A stretch of DNA of 45,928 nucleotides, taken from positions 1 to 45,928 of the forward strand of contig JAKAON010000001.1 in assembly GCA_021812185.1 (NCBI GenBank). Direction: 5' to 3'. The stretch's first letter is position 1. Each line of letters begins with the position of its first letter. Position numbers and translations under genes: made by a program. The notes under the pieces are model-generated. The model was not told the DNA's origin and made no database searches. It saw nothing but the letters and a program-made list of their open reading frames with translations. The DNA comes from Microcaldota archaeon. GTDB lineage: Archaea > Micrarchaeota > Micrarchaeia > Micrarchaeales > CABMGC01. Positions 14,727-24,121 of this stretch are shown here, piece after piece.

Positions 14727-17054
14727 ATGATATCTACTGCGATTCCTATGATAAACTCAATTGAGATGAGGAACTGGAAGACCCATGAGGATACAAAAAT
14801 CGAGTTCTCAAAAGGCACGAATATAATTGTCGGAGAGATGGGGGCCGGAAAAAGCTCCACAATAGACGCGATATGCTATGGGTTGTTCGGTACATTTCCT
14901 TTAGTTAAGCAAAAAAGGGTGAAACTCTCTGAGATAATAAAGAATAGGCCAAAACAGGAGAGAGAGGCTGCAGTAAAGGTCACCTTCACCGCAGAAGGCG
15001 ATATTTACAGCGTAGAAAGGGAGGTTTTTCTTAATGGCAGCACAAAGGCGAAACTGACTAAGAACAATGAATATCTCCAATCACAGCCAGAGAGAGTAAA
15101 TGAGGAGGTTGAAAGGATACTGAAAGTGGACTATGATCTTTTTGCAAGAGCAGTATATTCGGAACAGAATAGGCTTGACTATTTTTTGGAGCTTAAAGCA
15201 AAAGATAGAAAAGATCAGATGGATGCACTTTTAGGGCTTGACAAATTTGCACTTGCAAGTGACAATGCAGGGTCTTTGATAAACAAAGTAAAGGATATGA
15301 TTAGCAATCAGAAAAAGGACGCTATCCAACTTGACGTTGATGGGATTAAGAACCAGCTGCAAGGATTGGCGCTTGAATGCGAGAAGTTGGAGGTTGAAAG
15401 GAGTAAGCTGGTTGCAGAGTTGGTTTTGGTCGACGGATCAGTGAAAACATTGGAATCGCGCATAAAAGAGATGCGAAATCAGGAAGCAAAAAAAGGCATA
15501 TTATCAAAAGAGATTGCCGAGCTGAGGAGCAAAACAGAATATGCAACATTGGAGATACGGAAGATAGAAGAAAAGAATTTGGGCAAACGAGAAGATATAG
15601 GGACTGCAATAAAAAATGCTGAAATGAAGCTAAAGGAGCTAAAGGATCGTGAAAAAGGATCATCGGATTTTGAAAAGACGCTCCAAATGAGATTCTCCAA
15701 AGCAGGTTCTGAAGTGCAACAGCTTGAAAAAAGGATTTTGGAGAGGGATGCGATACTCAAGAGGATTGGAGGAAGAGACTTGGACAAGTTGAAGGGCGAA
15801 TATGATTTGCTTGCAAAAGACCTTCAGCGTATTGAAACAGAATTCCTCACCAACGCTTCCGAAATGAAGAATACTGAAAAATGGCTTAATGAACTAAGAG
15901 TGCATGTTGGAAAATGCCCAGTTTGTGAACGAGATATTGCAGGCGATCTTCATGAAAGGCTTATAGAAGAGCGGCAGAAAAACGCAAGCGAGCTTTCTAA
16001 AAAAATGAAAGAGATTGAAAACGCGCTTGCTAAAAAGCGGGAGAAGGCGAAATCTGCACTCGAGGAGATAAACGAGCTTGTAGTACTGTCTTCCAGAATT
16101 AAGGATTACGAGAACATAGATAAGTTGAAAGCAAGCAGCATTGCCGAAAAGGAAAATGCCAAAGCCGCCTTAGATGCGTCCAGATTGGAGCTGGATGCCA
16201 TAAGGCATGAGACAGAGAAAGTTAGTGTCGAAGCAGCGAATTTGAACAGGGCAAACGAGGAATTGGCAAGAAAAGAGGGATACCTAAAGGATATACTTGC
16301 TTTTGATGCAAGTAGGAAAGATAGAGAAGCAGAATTTGACCTGATAAAAGTTGATGCTAAGGAGATAGAGATTCTGCAGGCCGATTTTGTTGATATGCGA
16401 TCAAAATCTAGTAGCATTAATGCACAAATTGAAGCTCACGCAAAATATATCCATGACAAGAAGGTGCAGATGGAGGACAAGAGAGTGCAAATAGATGCGA
16501 TAGAGAGGATGAATAAGGATATAAAACAAAAGGAGTTCGTTATGCACAATCTCTTGAAGTTCAGGGGGGCTCTTGACGAGACAAAACTCATCCTTAGGAA
16601 CAGGCTTGTAAAGAGCATAAACGACGTGATGCAGGAGATGTGGCCAGATATGTATCCTTACGGGGATTACAAGAGCATAATGCTTGATGCTGCAACAGAC
16701 GATTATGTACTTAATGTCCTTGTTAATAGAGAAGGTAAGGACGTCTGGCAGGAGGTTGATGGGATAGCAAGCGGAGGGGAGAGGAGCACGGCGTGCCTTG
16801 CGCTTAGGGTGGCATTTAGCATGGTGCTTGTACCAAACTTGAAGTGGATAATACTAGACGAACCTACGCATAACATAGATGAGGACGGGATAAAGAGATT
16901 TGTTGAATTATTCAATGACAAACTCCCGAAAATAGTCGACCAGATATTTATAATAACTCATGATGAATTGCTCAAGCAGTCTGTGAATTCAAATATATAC
17001 GTACTTGCAAGGGACAAAGGCAATGGCGGATCAACAGTAGTAGAACGTGCATGA
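14727..17054 (+). CDS. rad50: DNA double-strand break repair ATPase Rad50
   Basis: SMC-like ATPase that with Mre11 tethers and processes DNA ends. Walker A GEMGAGKSS (36-44), Q-loop region (SEQNRLDYFLEL, about 145-156), long coiled coils to about 390, zinc hook CPVC (397-400), a second coiled-coil arm, ABC signature SGGERST (about 682), and Walker B WIILDEPTHNID (about 707-719). The 775-aa length is short for Rad50, with shortened arms. The ATG 14727 start fits the TATA box. No mre11, herA or nurA lies next to it in this window, unlike the common archaeal cluster; the preceding operon does contain two HerA-superfamily ATPases. Confidence 0.93.
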   Translation: MISTAIPMINSIEMRNWKTHEDTKIEFSKGTNIIVGEMGAGKSSTIDAICYGLFGTFPLVKQKRVKLSEIIKNRPKQEREAAVKVTFTAEGDIYSVEREVFLNGSTKAKLTKNNEYLQSQPERVNEEVERILKVDYDLFARAVYSEQNRLDYFLELKAKDRKDQMDALLGLDKFALASDNAGSLINKVKDMISNQKKDAIQLDVDGIKNQLQGLALECEKLEVERSKLVAELVLVDGSVKTLESRIKEMRNQEAKKGILSKEIAELRSKTEYATLEIRKIEEKNLGKREDIGTAIKNAEMKLKELKDREKGSSDFEKTLQMRFSKAGSEVQQLEKRILERDAILKRIGGRDLDKLKGEYDLLAKDLQRIETEFLTNASEMKNTEKWLNELRVHVGKCPVCERDIAGDLHERLIEERQKNASELSKKMKEIENALAKKREKAKSALEEINELVVLSSRIKDYENIDKLKASSIAEKENAKAALDASRLELDAIRHETEKVSVEAANLNRANEELARKEGYLKDILAFDASRKDREAEFDLIKVDAKEIEILQADFVDMRSKSSSINAQIEAHAKYIHDKKVQMEDKRVQIDAIERMNKDIKQKEFVMHNLLKFRGALDETKLILRNRLVKSINDVMQEMWPDMYPYGDYKSIMLDAATDDYVLNVLVNREGKDVWQEVDGIASGGERSTACLALRVAFSMVLVPNLKWIILDEPTHNIDEDGIKRFVELFNDKLPKIVDQIFIITHDELLKQSVNSNIYVLARDKGNGGSTVVERA

Positions 17055-17151
17055 AGCTTTGAGTTGCACGCTGGCATTAAATTTTATCCAGTGCCTTTGA
17101 CATCTTGAAAAAAAGCTACGTTCAGGCAACCTAATTCGGCACTATGTGCAA

Positions 17152-18195
17152 TCACATGCTGCCAAGAGAGAATTCTGATCTCTCTTCTTCATTGTCGATA
17201 TGATTTCCTGAAAAGGTGTTTTGAACTCCAGTGAATATCGCTATAACTTCAACTTTCCCATTATAGTTTGGGTCCATTCGCGCTCCCCATGTTACGCTCG
17301 CATTCTGCGAAATTGATTCGGTTAGTTTTTCTCCTATGGTGTTCGCATCGCCCAATGTCAGATCAGGACCTCCAGTTATATGGAAGAGAGCGCCGGTTGC
17401 GCCTTCGTAATTAACATCGAGTAGTTTGTTCCTTAGCGTCTCCTTTACAACTTGGTCTATCCTATCTGTTCCCTCCCCCGTACCTACGCTTATTACTGCA
17501 AGCCCTCCGGATGACATTATGTTCCTCACGTCGGCAAAGTCTATGTTTATCATGCTTGGTTGGGTTATCGTTTCTGTTATTCCGCGAACGGCTTTTGCAG
17601 TTATCTCATCGGCCATCATGAATGCCTGCTCTATCCTTACATTAGGATATAGAGATACTAGCCGCTGATTGTCAATTACTATCAAGGTATCGACATGCGG
17701 GCGGAGTTTCTCTATCCCTCTTTTTGCTACGTCGAGCCTTACCCGTTCTAGGGCAAAGGGTATTGTTACCACGCCCACGACTATTGCGCCTACGTCCTTT
17801 GCTATCTCAGCAACTACAGGAGCCGCACCTGTTCCTGTGCCTCCGCCCATTCCGGCGGTCAAGAAGAGCAGGTTTATACCGTTTAGCATATCTGATATTT
17901 TATCCCTTGAAAGTGCTGCGGCTTTTTCCCCCACTTCGGGATATCCTCCGGCACCCAAACCATACGTTATGGACTCGCCAAGGCTTATTTTCTTTATGTT
18001 GCCCGTAATGGAATTTAGCTGTTTCTTGTCAGTGTTGAATGCGAATAGCATAGCCCCTTGTATGTTTAGGTTTGCGAGCCTTGTCACGGTATTATTTCCG
18101 CCTCCGCCCACTCCGACTACGCCTATTTGCGGCCTGAACATATCATATTCATTCACGCTGCTGTTGTCCGTTGTGTATTCATATGCCATATTCAT
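17152..18195 (-). CDS. ftsZ: Cell division GTPase FtsZ
   Basis: Tubulin-family GTPase forming the division ring. GVGGGGNN (28-35), tubulin signature GGGTGTG (117-123), the T5-T7 regions with RIEQAFMMADE, and the C-terminal domain ending VEVIAIFTGV. 347 aa with a short acidic tail (NEEERSEFSLGSM). Convergent with rad50, with about 100 bp between. ATG 18195; AT-rich elements on the minus strand at about 18215-18235 can serve as promoter. Divergent from polX. Confidence 0.96.
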   Translation of the reverse strand: MNMAYEYTTDNSSVNEYDMFRPQIGVVGVGGGGNNTVTRLANLNIQGAMLFAFNTDKKQLNSITGNIKKISLGESITYGLGAGGYPEVGEKAAALSRDKISDMLNGINLLFLTAGMGGGTGTGAAPVVAEIAKDVGAIVVGVVTIPFALERVRLDVAKRGIEKLRPHVDTLIVIDNQRLVSLYPNVRIEQAFMMADEITAKAVRGITETITQPSMINIDFADVRNIMSSGGLAVISVGTGEGTDRIDQVVKETLRNKLLDVNYEGATGALFHITGGPDLTLGDANTIGEKLTESISQNASVTWGARMDPNYNGKVEVIAIFTGVQNTFSGNHIDNEEERSEFSLGSM

Positions 18196-18297
18196 GCACT
18201 GATTAGTGTTATTTAGGGCTATAAGGCTAAAATACCTTTCTACTGCCCATTTCTTGTTCCTCCCGATTCATTTCATAGGCGGTGCTAACCTGAAGAT

Positions 18298-18312
18298 TTC
18301 TTATATTTTTAA
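18298..18312 (+). promoter_or_regulatory. TATA box of polX
   Basis: TTCTTATATTTTTAA lies about 20-28 nt ahead of ATG 18327, consistent with a leaderless transcript. Confidence 0.55.
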
Positions 18313-18326
18313 TTTCAAAAGCAATC

Positions 18327-20060
18327 ATGCAAAACAAGGCAATCGCAGATATGCTTGAAGAGATAGCGAGCATGATTGAACTTGAGCCAGGAGATAGGCA
18401 CTTTGAAGTGCGCGCTTATCGCAGGGCTGCACTTAGCATAGAAACGCTCCAGGAGGATGTTGCAGACATCTTGAGAAACAGGGGAATGGAAGGGCTCAAG
18501 GAAATATCCGGAGTTGGAGAGGGAATTGGAGCGAAGATAAAGGAATTTATAGAAACAGGGAAGATGCGCAAGTATGATGAGCTCAAGAAAAAATACCCTG
18601 TCGATTTCAAGGGGCTAACCAAAGTGCAGGGGCTTGGACCAAAAAAGATAATCAAACTGTATAGAAAGCTTGGAATAACTGATTTGGAAAGCCTAAAGAA
18701 GGCGATATCGAGCCATAGGATAATGAAGCTTGAGGGTTTTGGAGAAAAGAGTGAGGCAGAAATGGAAAAGGCCCTTGGTTTCCTTGAATCAAGCAAGGGG
18801 AGGCTCACGTTAGGGCAAGCGCTTCCAGAAGCCGAATCGATTGCGACGAAGTTGCGCAAATCGAAACTTGCATATAGGGTTGAGGTAGCAGGTTCGTTGC
18901 GCAGGATGCGCGAGACGATAGGCGATATAGATATACTGGTCATCTCAAGCGAACCTAAAAAAGTGATGGAGTTTGCAGCAAATCTCGACGAAGTTGACTC
19001 GGTAATTGCTATGGGAGAGACCAAGGCAACTTTCTGGCTCACAATTGGCACAAGCTGTGATATACGTGTTGTTGAGCAAAACAGCTTTGGTTCAGCCATG
19101 CAGTATTTCACAGGAAGCAAAAGCCATGGAGTGAAGATGAGGCAAATTGCAATTAAGAAAGGATTTAGCCTAAGCGAGTATGGATTGTTCGATAAGAAGG
19201 GAAAAGCTATAGCAAGCGAGAGCGAGGAGGAGATTTACAAACGCATTGGAATGGATTATATTGAACCTGAAATGAGGGAGAATATTGGGGAGATAGAACT
19301 TGCCATCAAACACATGCTCCCCAAGCTCATAAGATATGGAGATGTTGTTGGAGACCTTCATGTGCACACCACCCATAGCGACGGCGCTGAAAAAATTGAA
19401 GAAATGGCAAGCTATGCAGAAAAAATCGGCATGAAATATATTGGGATATCCGATCATTCGCAAAGCGAGTTTGTGGCTCATGGCATGGACGATGCCAAGT
19501 TTATGGAGTACTTCAAGGAGATAGACAGGCTAAACGAGAAACTTGAAGGGAGAATCCGGATCCTAAAGAGCGGAGAAGTAGATATTTTGAAAGATGGCAG
19601 TTTGGACCTTTCTAATAAGACACTTGATGAGATGGATTATGTGCTTGCCACAGTACATGGCAACAGGAATATGGATAGGGAAAGCATGACGAAGAGAGTC
19701 ATAACTGCGCTTTCCAGCGGACGCGTTGGTATATGGGCGCACCCTACTGGAAGGCTCATAAACGCAAGGGAACCCCTGCAACTTGATTTGGATAAAATAT
19801 TTGAAGTCGCAAAAGACAACGATGTAGTCATGGAGATAGACGCATATCCAGATAGGCTCGATCTCAACGACGAGAATATACGTAAGGCGAAGAGTTACGG
19901 ACTAAAGTTCGCCATCGACACAGATGCGCACAGGGCGTCTAATTTTGATTTCATAAGATATGGAATAGGCACTGCACGCAGAGGTTGGCTTGAAAAGAAG
20001 GACGTGATAAACACCATGAACATTGAAAGGATGCTAAAGGCATTAAAGGCAAATGCATGA
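18327..20060 (+). CDS. polX: Family X DNA polymerase with PHP domain (PolX)
   Basis: Repair-type DNA polymerase. N-terminal 8-kDa region with helix-hairpin-helix motifs (ISGVGEGIGAKI, about 60-71, and VQGLGPKKI, about 100-108), palm with GSLRR (189-193) and catalytic GDIDIL (199-204) plus CDIRVV (244-249), and a C-terminal PHP domain with HVHTTHSDG (345-353), DHS (376-378), VHGN (443-446) and DTDAH (531-535), which would carry metal-dependent exonuclease or phosphoesterase activity. The 577-aa length is normal for bacterial/archaeal PolX. Its neighbours rad50 and ftsZ place it in a DNA-maintenance stretch. Confidence 0.95.
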   Translation: MQNKAIADMLEEIASMIELEPGDRHFEVRAYRRAALSIETLQEDVADILRNRGMEGLKEISGVGEGIGAKIKEFIETGKMRKYDELKKKYPVDFKGLTKVQGLGPKKIIKLYRKLGITDLESLKKAISSHRIMKLEGFGEKSEAEMEKALGFLESSKGRLTLGQALPEAESIATKLRKSKLAYRVEVAGSLRRMRETIGDIDILVISSEPKKVMEFAANLDEVDSVIAMGETKATFWLTIGTSCDIRVVEQNSFGSAMQYFTGSKSHGVKMRQIAIKKGFSLSEYGLFDKKGKAIASESEEEIYKRIGMDYIEPEMRENIGEIELAIKHMLPKLIRYGDVVGDLHVHTTHSDGAEKIEEMASYAEKIGMKYIGISDHSQSEFVAHGMDDAKFMEYFKEIDRLNEKLEGRIRILKSGEVDILKDGSLDLSNKTLDEMDYVLATVHGNRNMDRESMTKRVITALSSGRVGIWAHPTGRLINAREPLQLDLDKIFEVAKDNDVVMEIDAYPDRLDLNDENIRKAKSYGLKFAIDTDAHRASNFDFIRYGIGTARRGWLEKKDVINTMNIERMLKALKANA

Positions 20061-20071
20061 TTTACACGATT

Positions 20072-20544
20072 CTATCTTTTGCGCTTTGTAGCAGCCTTCT
20101 TTAAGCGCGGGTCGATTTCATCATTCAAATTGTACTTCTCGAAGATGCTGACTAGCACATTGGCGCCACTTCCACGATAATCCTCGAACGAAGAATAGTC
20201 GATTGTTATCTCCTCCCTGTTTTTATGTTCCTGATAGCATATGTTACATCTTCGTTTTCTCCTTTCTTGTATTGCGAAATAGAATTTGGATGGACAGAAT
20301 GATTGAAGTATTTTGCATCATCAGTCGGCAGGATGCAGAGTTTGCTCTTCTTGCTACGATACGCGTGCTTCGAGAGATATATCTGCGCCAATGAAGGCAA
20401 TTTCAGGATCTGATTGCCATTGAATTTCTGATCGAAACCAGCAGTGAATTTCCATATTACTGCGCCCTTCATTATAGGCTGGTCTGCAAATAAACCATTT
20501 CCGTGTATTTTGCTTGGGCGAATTTTTGTTTTGACGTACAGCAT
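20072..20544 (-). CDS. SET-domain protein with apparent 1-base frameshift
   Basis: A short SET-domain protein, normally a lysine methyltransferase. The N-terminal SET strand KIRPSKIHGNGLFA and the NHS..PNS motif (start of the SAM-binding pseudoknot) are intact. The frame stops at 20206 after IKTGRR, but the frame shifted by one base continues directly with EEITIDYSSFEDYRGSG and runs to TAG at 20072-20074. EE(I/L)T(I/F)DY with the catalytic Tyr is the expected next SET motif. The break falls at a GGG run (CCC at 20215-20217 on the plus strand); one extra G restores a protein of about 157 aa. It may be a sequencing/assembly error or a real pseudogene. ATG 20544 is used; GTG 20553 is possible. 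It follows the VKOR gene by under 20 bp. Confidence 0.7.
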
Positions 20545-20562
20545 GGTGCCCACTTTGATGAC

Positions 20563-20961
20563 TTAGCTCTTTGCAAAGTTATATGCAGATAAAAGCAGTA
20601 GGGATATGACTGCCAAGTGAACGATTGTGCAGTACTCACAGATGTTCCCGATCGAATACTCAGCATAGAGGAAATATATCACAAAACCAAGACCCAGCAT
20701 GTTCCACAGGAGCATCATGCCTCTCTCTTTCCAATGCATTACAAGAGCAATCTCCACTATGAAGAATGCAAGCCCCAAAAGAGCCACAGGAATTCCGAGG
20801 ATGTACGCATACTGACTGTTTAGAACATTTGCGCAATTAATAATGCCGCTGTTTTGGCAGATAAGCGGTATCCCGGCATAATGGTAGGCAGTGAGATACA
20901 GTGAGATAACAAACCCTACCAGAGATATCGCAATCATGGCATTTTTTAGGTTTTTTTCCAT
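20563..20961 (-). CDS. Vitamin K epoxide reductase (VKOR) family protein
   Basis: Quinone-linked membrane oxidoreductase that regenerates disulfide-forming partners. 132 aa with four predicted helices. The loop cysteines C35 and C43 (CQNSGIINCANVLNS, including the conserved Ser/Asn after the second Cys) and the active-site CEYC (108-111) on the last helix are all present, so it should be functional. Preceded by the DUF929 thioredoxin-fold gene, its likely redox partner, in one minus-strand operon with the SET gene. Confidence 0.92.
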   Translation of the reverse strand: MEKNLKNAMIAISLVGFVISLYLTAYHYAGIPLICQNSGIINCANVLNSQYAYILGIPVALLGLAFFIVEIALVMHWKERGMMLLWNMLGLGFVIYFLYAEYSIGNICEYCTIVHLAVISLLLLSAYNFAKS

Positions 20962-20982
20962 TCCTCTCGTTTCAACACCGCG

Positions 20983-21771
20983 CTATGTTAGCTTTTGTAT
21001 CTGCTTTATGTACGTCTGATCACACACATTTGCAGGCTGGTTGTTGTCAGCCTTGCAGATTTGCGCAGTTATCAGATTTGCAGATCCGAGTATCGCCTCT
21101 GATACGCTCGAGTTTGGATTCTCAAGCTGCGCGAATACTTGGTTCCAGTCCATGTTATAGAGCACTTGTGGAGAGTACGTCGCGCCTTCGATGTATGACT
21201 GGTTTGCAAAGACTATGAAAGGTATGCCGCCACCAGAATTGTATTTTGCCGCAAGTGCACGCTCAAGCGGCGTAGGAGTCTGAAGAGGTGAACCAGTTTG
21301 GTTCTCGAATTCCACGCTTACAAAAGATATGTAAGGGCTTGAATATGTGGCATTCGCAAAAGAGAAGGTAGGCGTGTTTGGAAATGCGGGGTCGTTGGGA
21401 TCAGATGACATGTACTTTAGCCCTGAAAATGTACCGAATCTAGACAGCGCGATTATCATAGGCCACCTTTCTGCAGCACAGAAAGGGCAGAATTCTGCTC
21501 CCTGATACACCACTGCAGGTTTGCCACCCACAGTTAGATTATTTGCACTTGATATCTTGGTTGGATAGTTGCCTGCAGAACCTATCCCGATGTATTGAAG
21601 ATTCGAATTAGATATGTTGAATTGCGAATACATGCTTGCAGGTATTTGCTGGCCGTCGTATTTGAGAAGCGCAGCGGCATTCGAACCTGTTGCCAGATAT
21701 ATTAGCGCTATTGCAACTACTATCACTATGGCTGCGCCGGCCAATAACATTTGTTTCTTGCTTAGTTTCAT
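20983..21771 (-). CDS. DUF929-type thioredoxin-fold exported protein
   Basis: 262 aa. N-terminal signal anchor ([20 protein letters not shown]), then a domain with [20 protein letters not shown] is a thioredoxin-type active site at the N-terminus of a helix. The C-terminal half has [14 protein letters not shown], a cis-Pro-like position of the thioredoxin fold. Two further cysteines near the C-terminus ([13 protein letters not shown]) may form a structural disulfide. Immediately followed by VKOR, so the pair likely oxidises exported proteins, as DsbA-DsbB do. ATG 21771 is preferred (AAAAGGT ahead); ATG 21792 overlaps the gdhA stop. Confidence 0.85.
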   Translation of the reverse strand: MKLSKKQMLLAGAAIVIVVAIALIYLATGSNAAALLKYDGQQIPASMYSQFNISNSNLQYIGIGSAGNYPTKISSANNLTVGGKPAVVYQGAEFCPFCAAERWPMIIALSRFGTFSGLKYMSSDPNDPAFPNTPTFSFANATYSSPYISFVSVEFENQTGSPLQTPTPLERALAAKYNSGGGIPFIVFANQSYIEGATYSPQVLYNMDWNQVFAQLENPNSSVSEAILGSANLITAQICKADNNQPANVCDQTYIKQIQKLT

Positions 21772-21782
21772 TTGAAAACCTT

Positions 21783-23054
21783 TTAGTACCATCCTCTGGC
21801 TTTCATGGCTCTTGCAACCCTGTCAACAGCTATTATGTATGCTGCCATTCTTGTGTTTATCTTCTTTCCCTTGTCAGCGTAGGTTTTCTGCATGGCGATC
21901 GTGTCATAGAAAGATTTTGTTATCTTCTTGTCGAGCTCAGCGTAGAATCTGTCAGTATCCCAGTAGTACCCAGTTATGTTTTGCGTCCACTCGAAGTAGG
22001 ATCCAATAACCCCACCGGAGTTGACAAGGAAGTCTGGAAGGTCAAGCACGCCTTTTTGGAACAGTATATCTGTTGCTTCTGGAGTGACTGGGCCGTTTGC
22101 AAGTTCGAGCAATAACTTTGTATTTATCTTATCTGCGTTATCTCCCCTTATCTGATTTTCTATTGCTGATGGTATCAAGATATCGACCTTCAATTCAAGA
22201 AGCTGCTTGTTGGTAAGCTTTTGCGCATTCTTGCTCTCGTATGCCTGCACAGTCCCGTGATTTGCCTTTGCAGCCTCGAGTTTTTCTAGCTCCAGCCCAT
22301 CGGGATCGTATATGGCGCCTTCAGAGTCGCTTATCGCGACGACTTTTGCACCAAATATTTTCTTTGATAAGGTATATGCAAATTTCCCAGCGTTTCCAAA
22401 TCCCTGCACAGCTATGGTTGATGTAGATGGATCGAGTTTTAGCATCTTTGCCGCCTCTCGCATTACAAATATTCCCCCCATGGCAGTAGAGTCCATTCTT
22501 CCCTCACTTCCCCACAAGTCCACAGGCTTTCCTGTTATAGTTCCAAACTGGCTTTTCCTTGTTATGTTCATGTATTCGTCTAGTATCCATGCCATTATCT
22601 GAGGATTCGTGTAAACGTCAGGAGCAGGTATGTCAACTTCTGGACCTATGTCGGTGCCTAATGCTCGTGCATATCCCCTTGATAGCGCTTCAAGCTCACG
22701 ATTATCCATCTTTTTTGTGTCACATATGACTCCCCCCTTCCCTCCTCCGAAAGGTATATCTGCCAATGAGCACTTCCAGGTCATCCATGCTGAAAGAGCC
22801 TTGACAGTGTCTACGTTCTCTTGAGGATGGAACCTTATCCCCCCTTTTGCAGGTCCGCGGGCATCGTTGTATCTTACCCTAAATCCAGTGAATACTTCAG
22901 TCTCACCGCTGCTCATCCTTACAGGAATGTTGACAGTAAGCACACGCTTAGGTTCCCTTAGTATTGCGTGAGCCTGCTTGTCAAGATCCATTATCTGTGC
23001 GGCGCTATCGAGTTGCTCTTGTGCTATTTTGAAAGGATTTAGTTCTTCTACCAT
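21783..23054 (-). CDS. gdhA: Glutamate dehydrogenase (Glu/Leu/Phe/Val family)
   Basis: Oxidative deamination of glutamate to 2-oxoglutarate with NAD(P), or the reverse for ammonia assimilation. [11 protein letters not shown] (67-77), catalytic Lys in GGGKGG (103-108), PAPDVYTN (143-150), nucleotide loop GFGNAG (218-223) followed by an acidic ISDSEG. 423 aa, normal hexameric GDH length. TATA-like AAAATATTC on the minus strand near 23080-23088 lies about 25-30 nt ahead of ATG 23054. It is followed directly by the DUF929 gene. Confidence 0.95.
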   Translation of the reverse strand: MVEELNPFKIAQEQLDSAAQIMDLDKQAHAILREPKRVLTVNIPVRMSSGETEVFTGFRVRYNDARGPAKGGIRFHPQENVDTVKALSAWMTWKCSLADIPFGGGKGGVICDTKKMDNRELEALSRGYARALGTDIGPEVDIPAPDVYTNPQIMAWILDEYMNITRKSQFGTITGKPVDLWGSEGRMDSTAMGGIFVMREAAKMLKLDPSTSTIAVQGFGNAGKFAYTLSKKIFGAKVVAISDSEGAIYDPDGLELEKLEAAKANHGTVQAYESKNAQKLTNKQLLELKVDILIPSAIENQIRGDNADKINTKLLLELANGPVTPEATDILFQKGVLDLPDFLVNSGGVIGSYFEWTQNITGYYWDTDRFYAELDKKITKSFYDTIAMQKTYADKGKKINTRMAAYIIAVDRVARAMKARGWY

Positions 23055-23097
23055 TTAAATTACCCATTAATTTTTCAATTTTGAATATTTTGTGCAT

Positions 23098-23436
23098 TTA
23101 ACTTGCAAACTCAAGCAATTTTTTGTTGGTGCATAATTCTTCTATGCGCATGTTTATCTCGGCATTTCCCTTATTGTCCATTATTGCAGCGATTATGTCC
23201 CTGTTTAACTTGTTTGCATTTATGAAATCCTTTACTTTCTTCATTCTTTCGGAGCATTTGTTGTTGACGTATTTGCTTACTGCAACCTGAACGATACCCA
23301 GACTTTTTGCTATCTCATCTTGCTTGTAATTGTATTTGCCGTAAAGTTCATCGGCCACCGATGCACGTATGGAAGGTATTAGCAATGACATCATTTTTAC
23401 GCATTTTGGTTCCAGAAAATCACAGTTAGTTGTCAA
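23098..23436 (-). CDS. Predicted HTH transcriptional regulator (COG2522-like)
   Basis: 112 aa. An N-terminal (N)CDFLEPKCVK...LIPSIRASVADEL followed by an XRE-like helix-turn-helix (YKQDEIAKSLGIVQVAVSKYVNN), the pattern of small archaeal HTH proteins. The C-terminal half is helical with one Cys near the end. TTG 23436 is kept as start because the family normally begins with the Cys-containing segment; it overlaps the upstream RpiB-like gene by 11 bp, implying translational coupling. Confidence 0.8.
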   Translation of the reverse strand: MTTNCDFLEPKCVKMMSLLIPSIRASVADELYGKYNYKQDEIAKSLGIVQVAVSKYVNNKCSERMKKVKDFINANKLNRDIIAAIMDNKGNAEINMRIEELCTNKKLLEFAS

Positions 23437-23980
23437 TTATTCCCAAAGCATCCTTTAGATGCCCTATTATTCCAGGTCTCTTTGGAAGTTGGTCATCTTG
23501 CGACTCGGATTGTTCATCTTCTTCTGCCTTCTGCTTTTGATCCCGGACTTGGCCCTTATCATTGTTGGTTGGCTTTTGATCCTGGTTCTTGGATTGTGAA
23601 GGTTTGGATTTTTGCGACATTTTTTGCATACCATTGCTCATTAGCATCTTTGCAAACCCATCAGCATCATCGAGGTCGTCTCCAACCACTATTACATTTA
23701 TATTGTTCTTGCGTGCGAGTTCAAAATCCCTGTTGGAATTGCACACTGCGGAATTAATGTTCCTCTGCTTGTTTAGATACATGTTTGCAGCTATAGGGTC
23801 CTTTACAAATACCAGCACAAAATTTGGAGCCTTGCTCTCAAGCGCCGCTGATGCCAAATTAGCTATCTTCTTCTCATCACTGCTGACTTCCTTGAGAGTT
23901 ATGTTTGCATCGAGCTTCTCGAGCGCATTCTCGAAGGATTCTGATTTATCGTATGAATTGCTAATTATGTAAATTTTCAT
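23426..23980 (-). CDS. RpiB-like Rossmann domain protein lacking the catalytic Cys, with charged tail
   Basis: 184 aa. Residues 1-115 follow ribose-5-phosphate isomerase B: MKIYIISNS first strand, then a helix and AANMYLNKQRNINSAVC... aligning with RpiB AANK..GIRA.(L/V)C, then FELARKNNINVIVVG aligning with SA.L.R.HND.NVL..G. The RpiB active-site CGTG is replaced (VFVKD), so isomerase activity is unlikely. Residues about 120-165 are a Gln/Lys/Asp/Ser-rich low-complexity linker, and the last 20 form a short helix. Coupled to the HTH gene by an 11-bp overlap; the two may act together as sensor and regulator. This is inference. Confidence 0.65.
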   Translation of the reverse strand: MKIYIISNSYDKSESFENALEKLDANITLKEVSSDEKKIANLASAALESKAPNFVLVFVKDPIAANMYLNKQRNINSAVCNSNRDFELARKNNINVIVVGDDLDDADGFAKMLMSNGMQKMSQKSKPSQSKNQDQKPTNNDKGQVRDQKQKAEEDEQSESQDDQLPKRPGIIGHLKDALGIIDN

Positions 23981-24009
23981 TCAATCGGCTAGCTATTGAT
24001 TTTTGGGCT

Positions 24010-24025
24010 TTAAAGATATATAAAC
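24010..24025 (-). promoter_or_regulatory. TATA box ahead of the RpiB-like/HTH operon
   Basis: On the minus strand TTTATATATCTTTA lies 30-45 nt ahead of ATG 23980. Confidence 0.6.
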
Positions 24026-24068
24026 CATGTCTCTCCCTGAGGTCCAAATATCAGAAAATCAGATTATC

Positions 24069-24081
24069 CTTTTATATATTA
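24069..24081 (+). promoter_or_regulatory. TATA box of the eS26 gene
   Basis: CTTTTATATATTA lies about 35-50 nt ahead of the candidate starts 24110 and 24122. It diverges from the minus-strand promoter at 24010-24025. Confidence 0.6.
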
Positions 24082-24121
24082 ACTTCTTTATCTATAATCG
24101 AATAACTAATTGGGTGTTCAT

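Noticed and set aside
18416-19120. 234-aa antisense frame within polX
   Set aside because: Mirrors the conserved polX frame; composition (Ser/Leu-rich) is typical of reverse-strand shadows.
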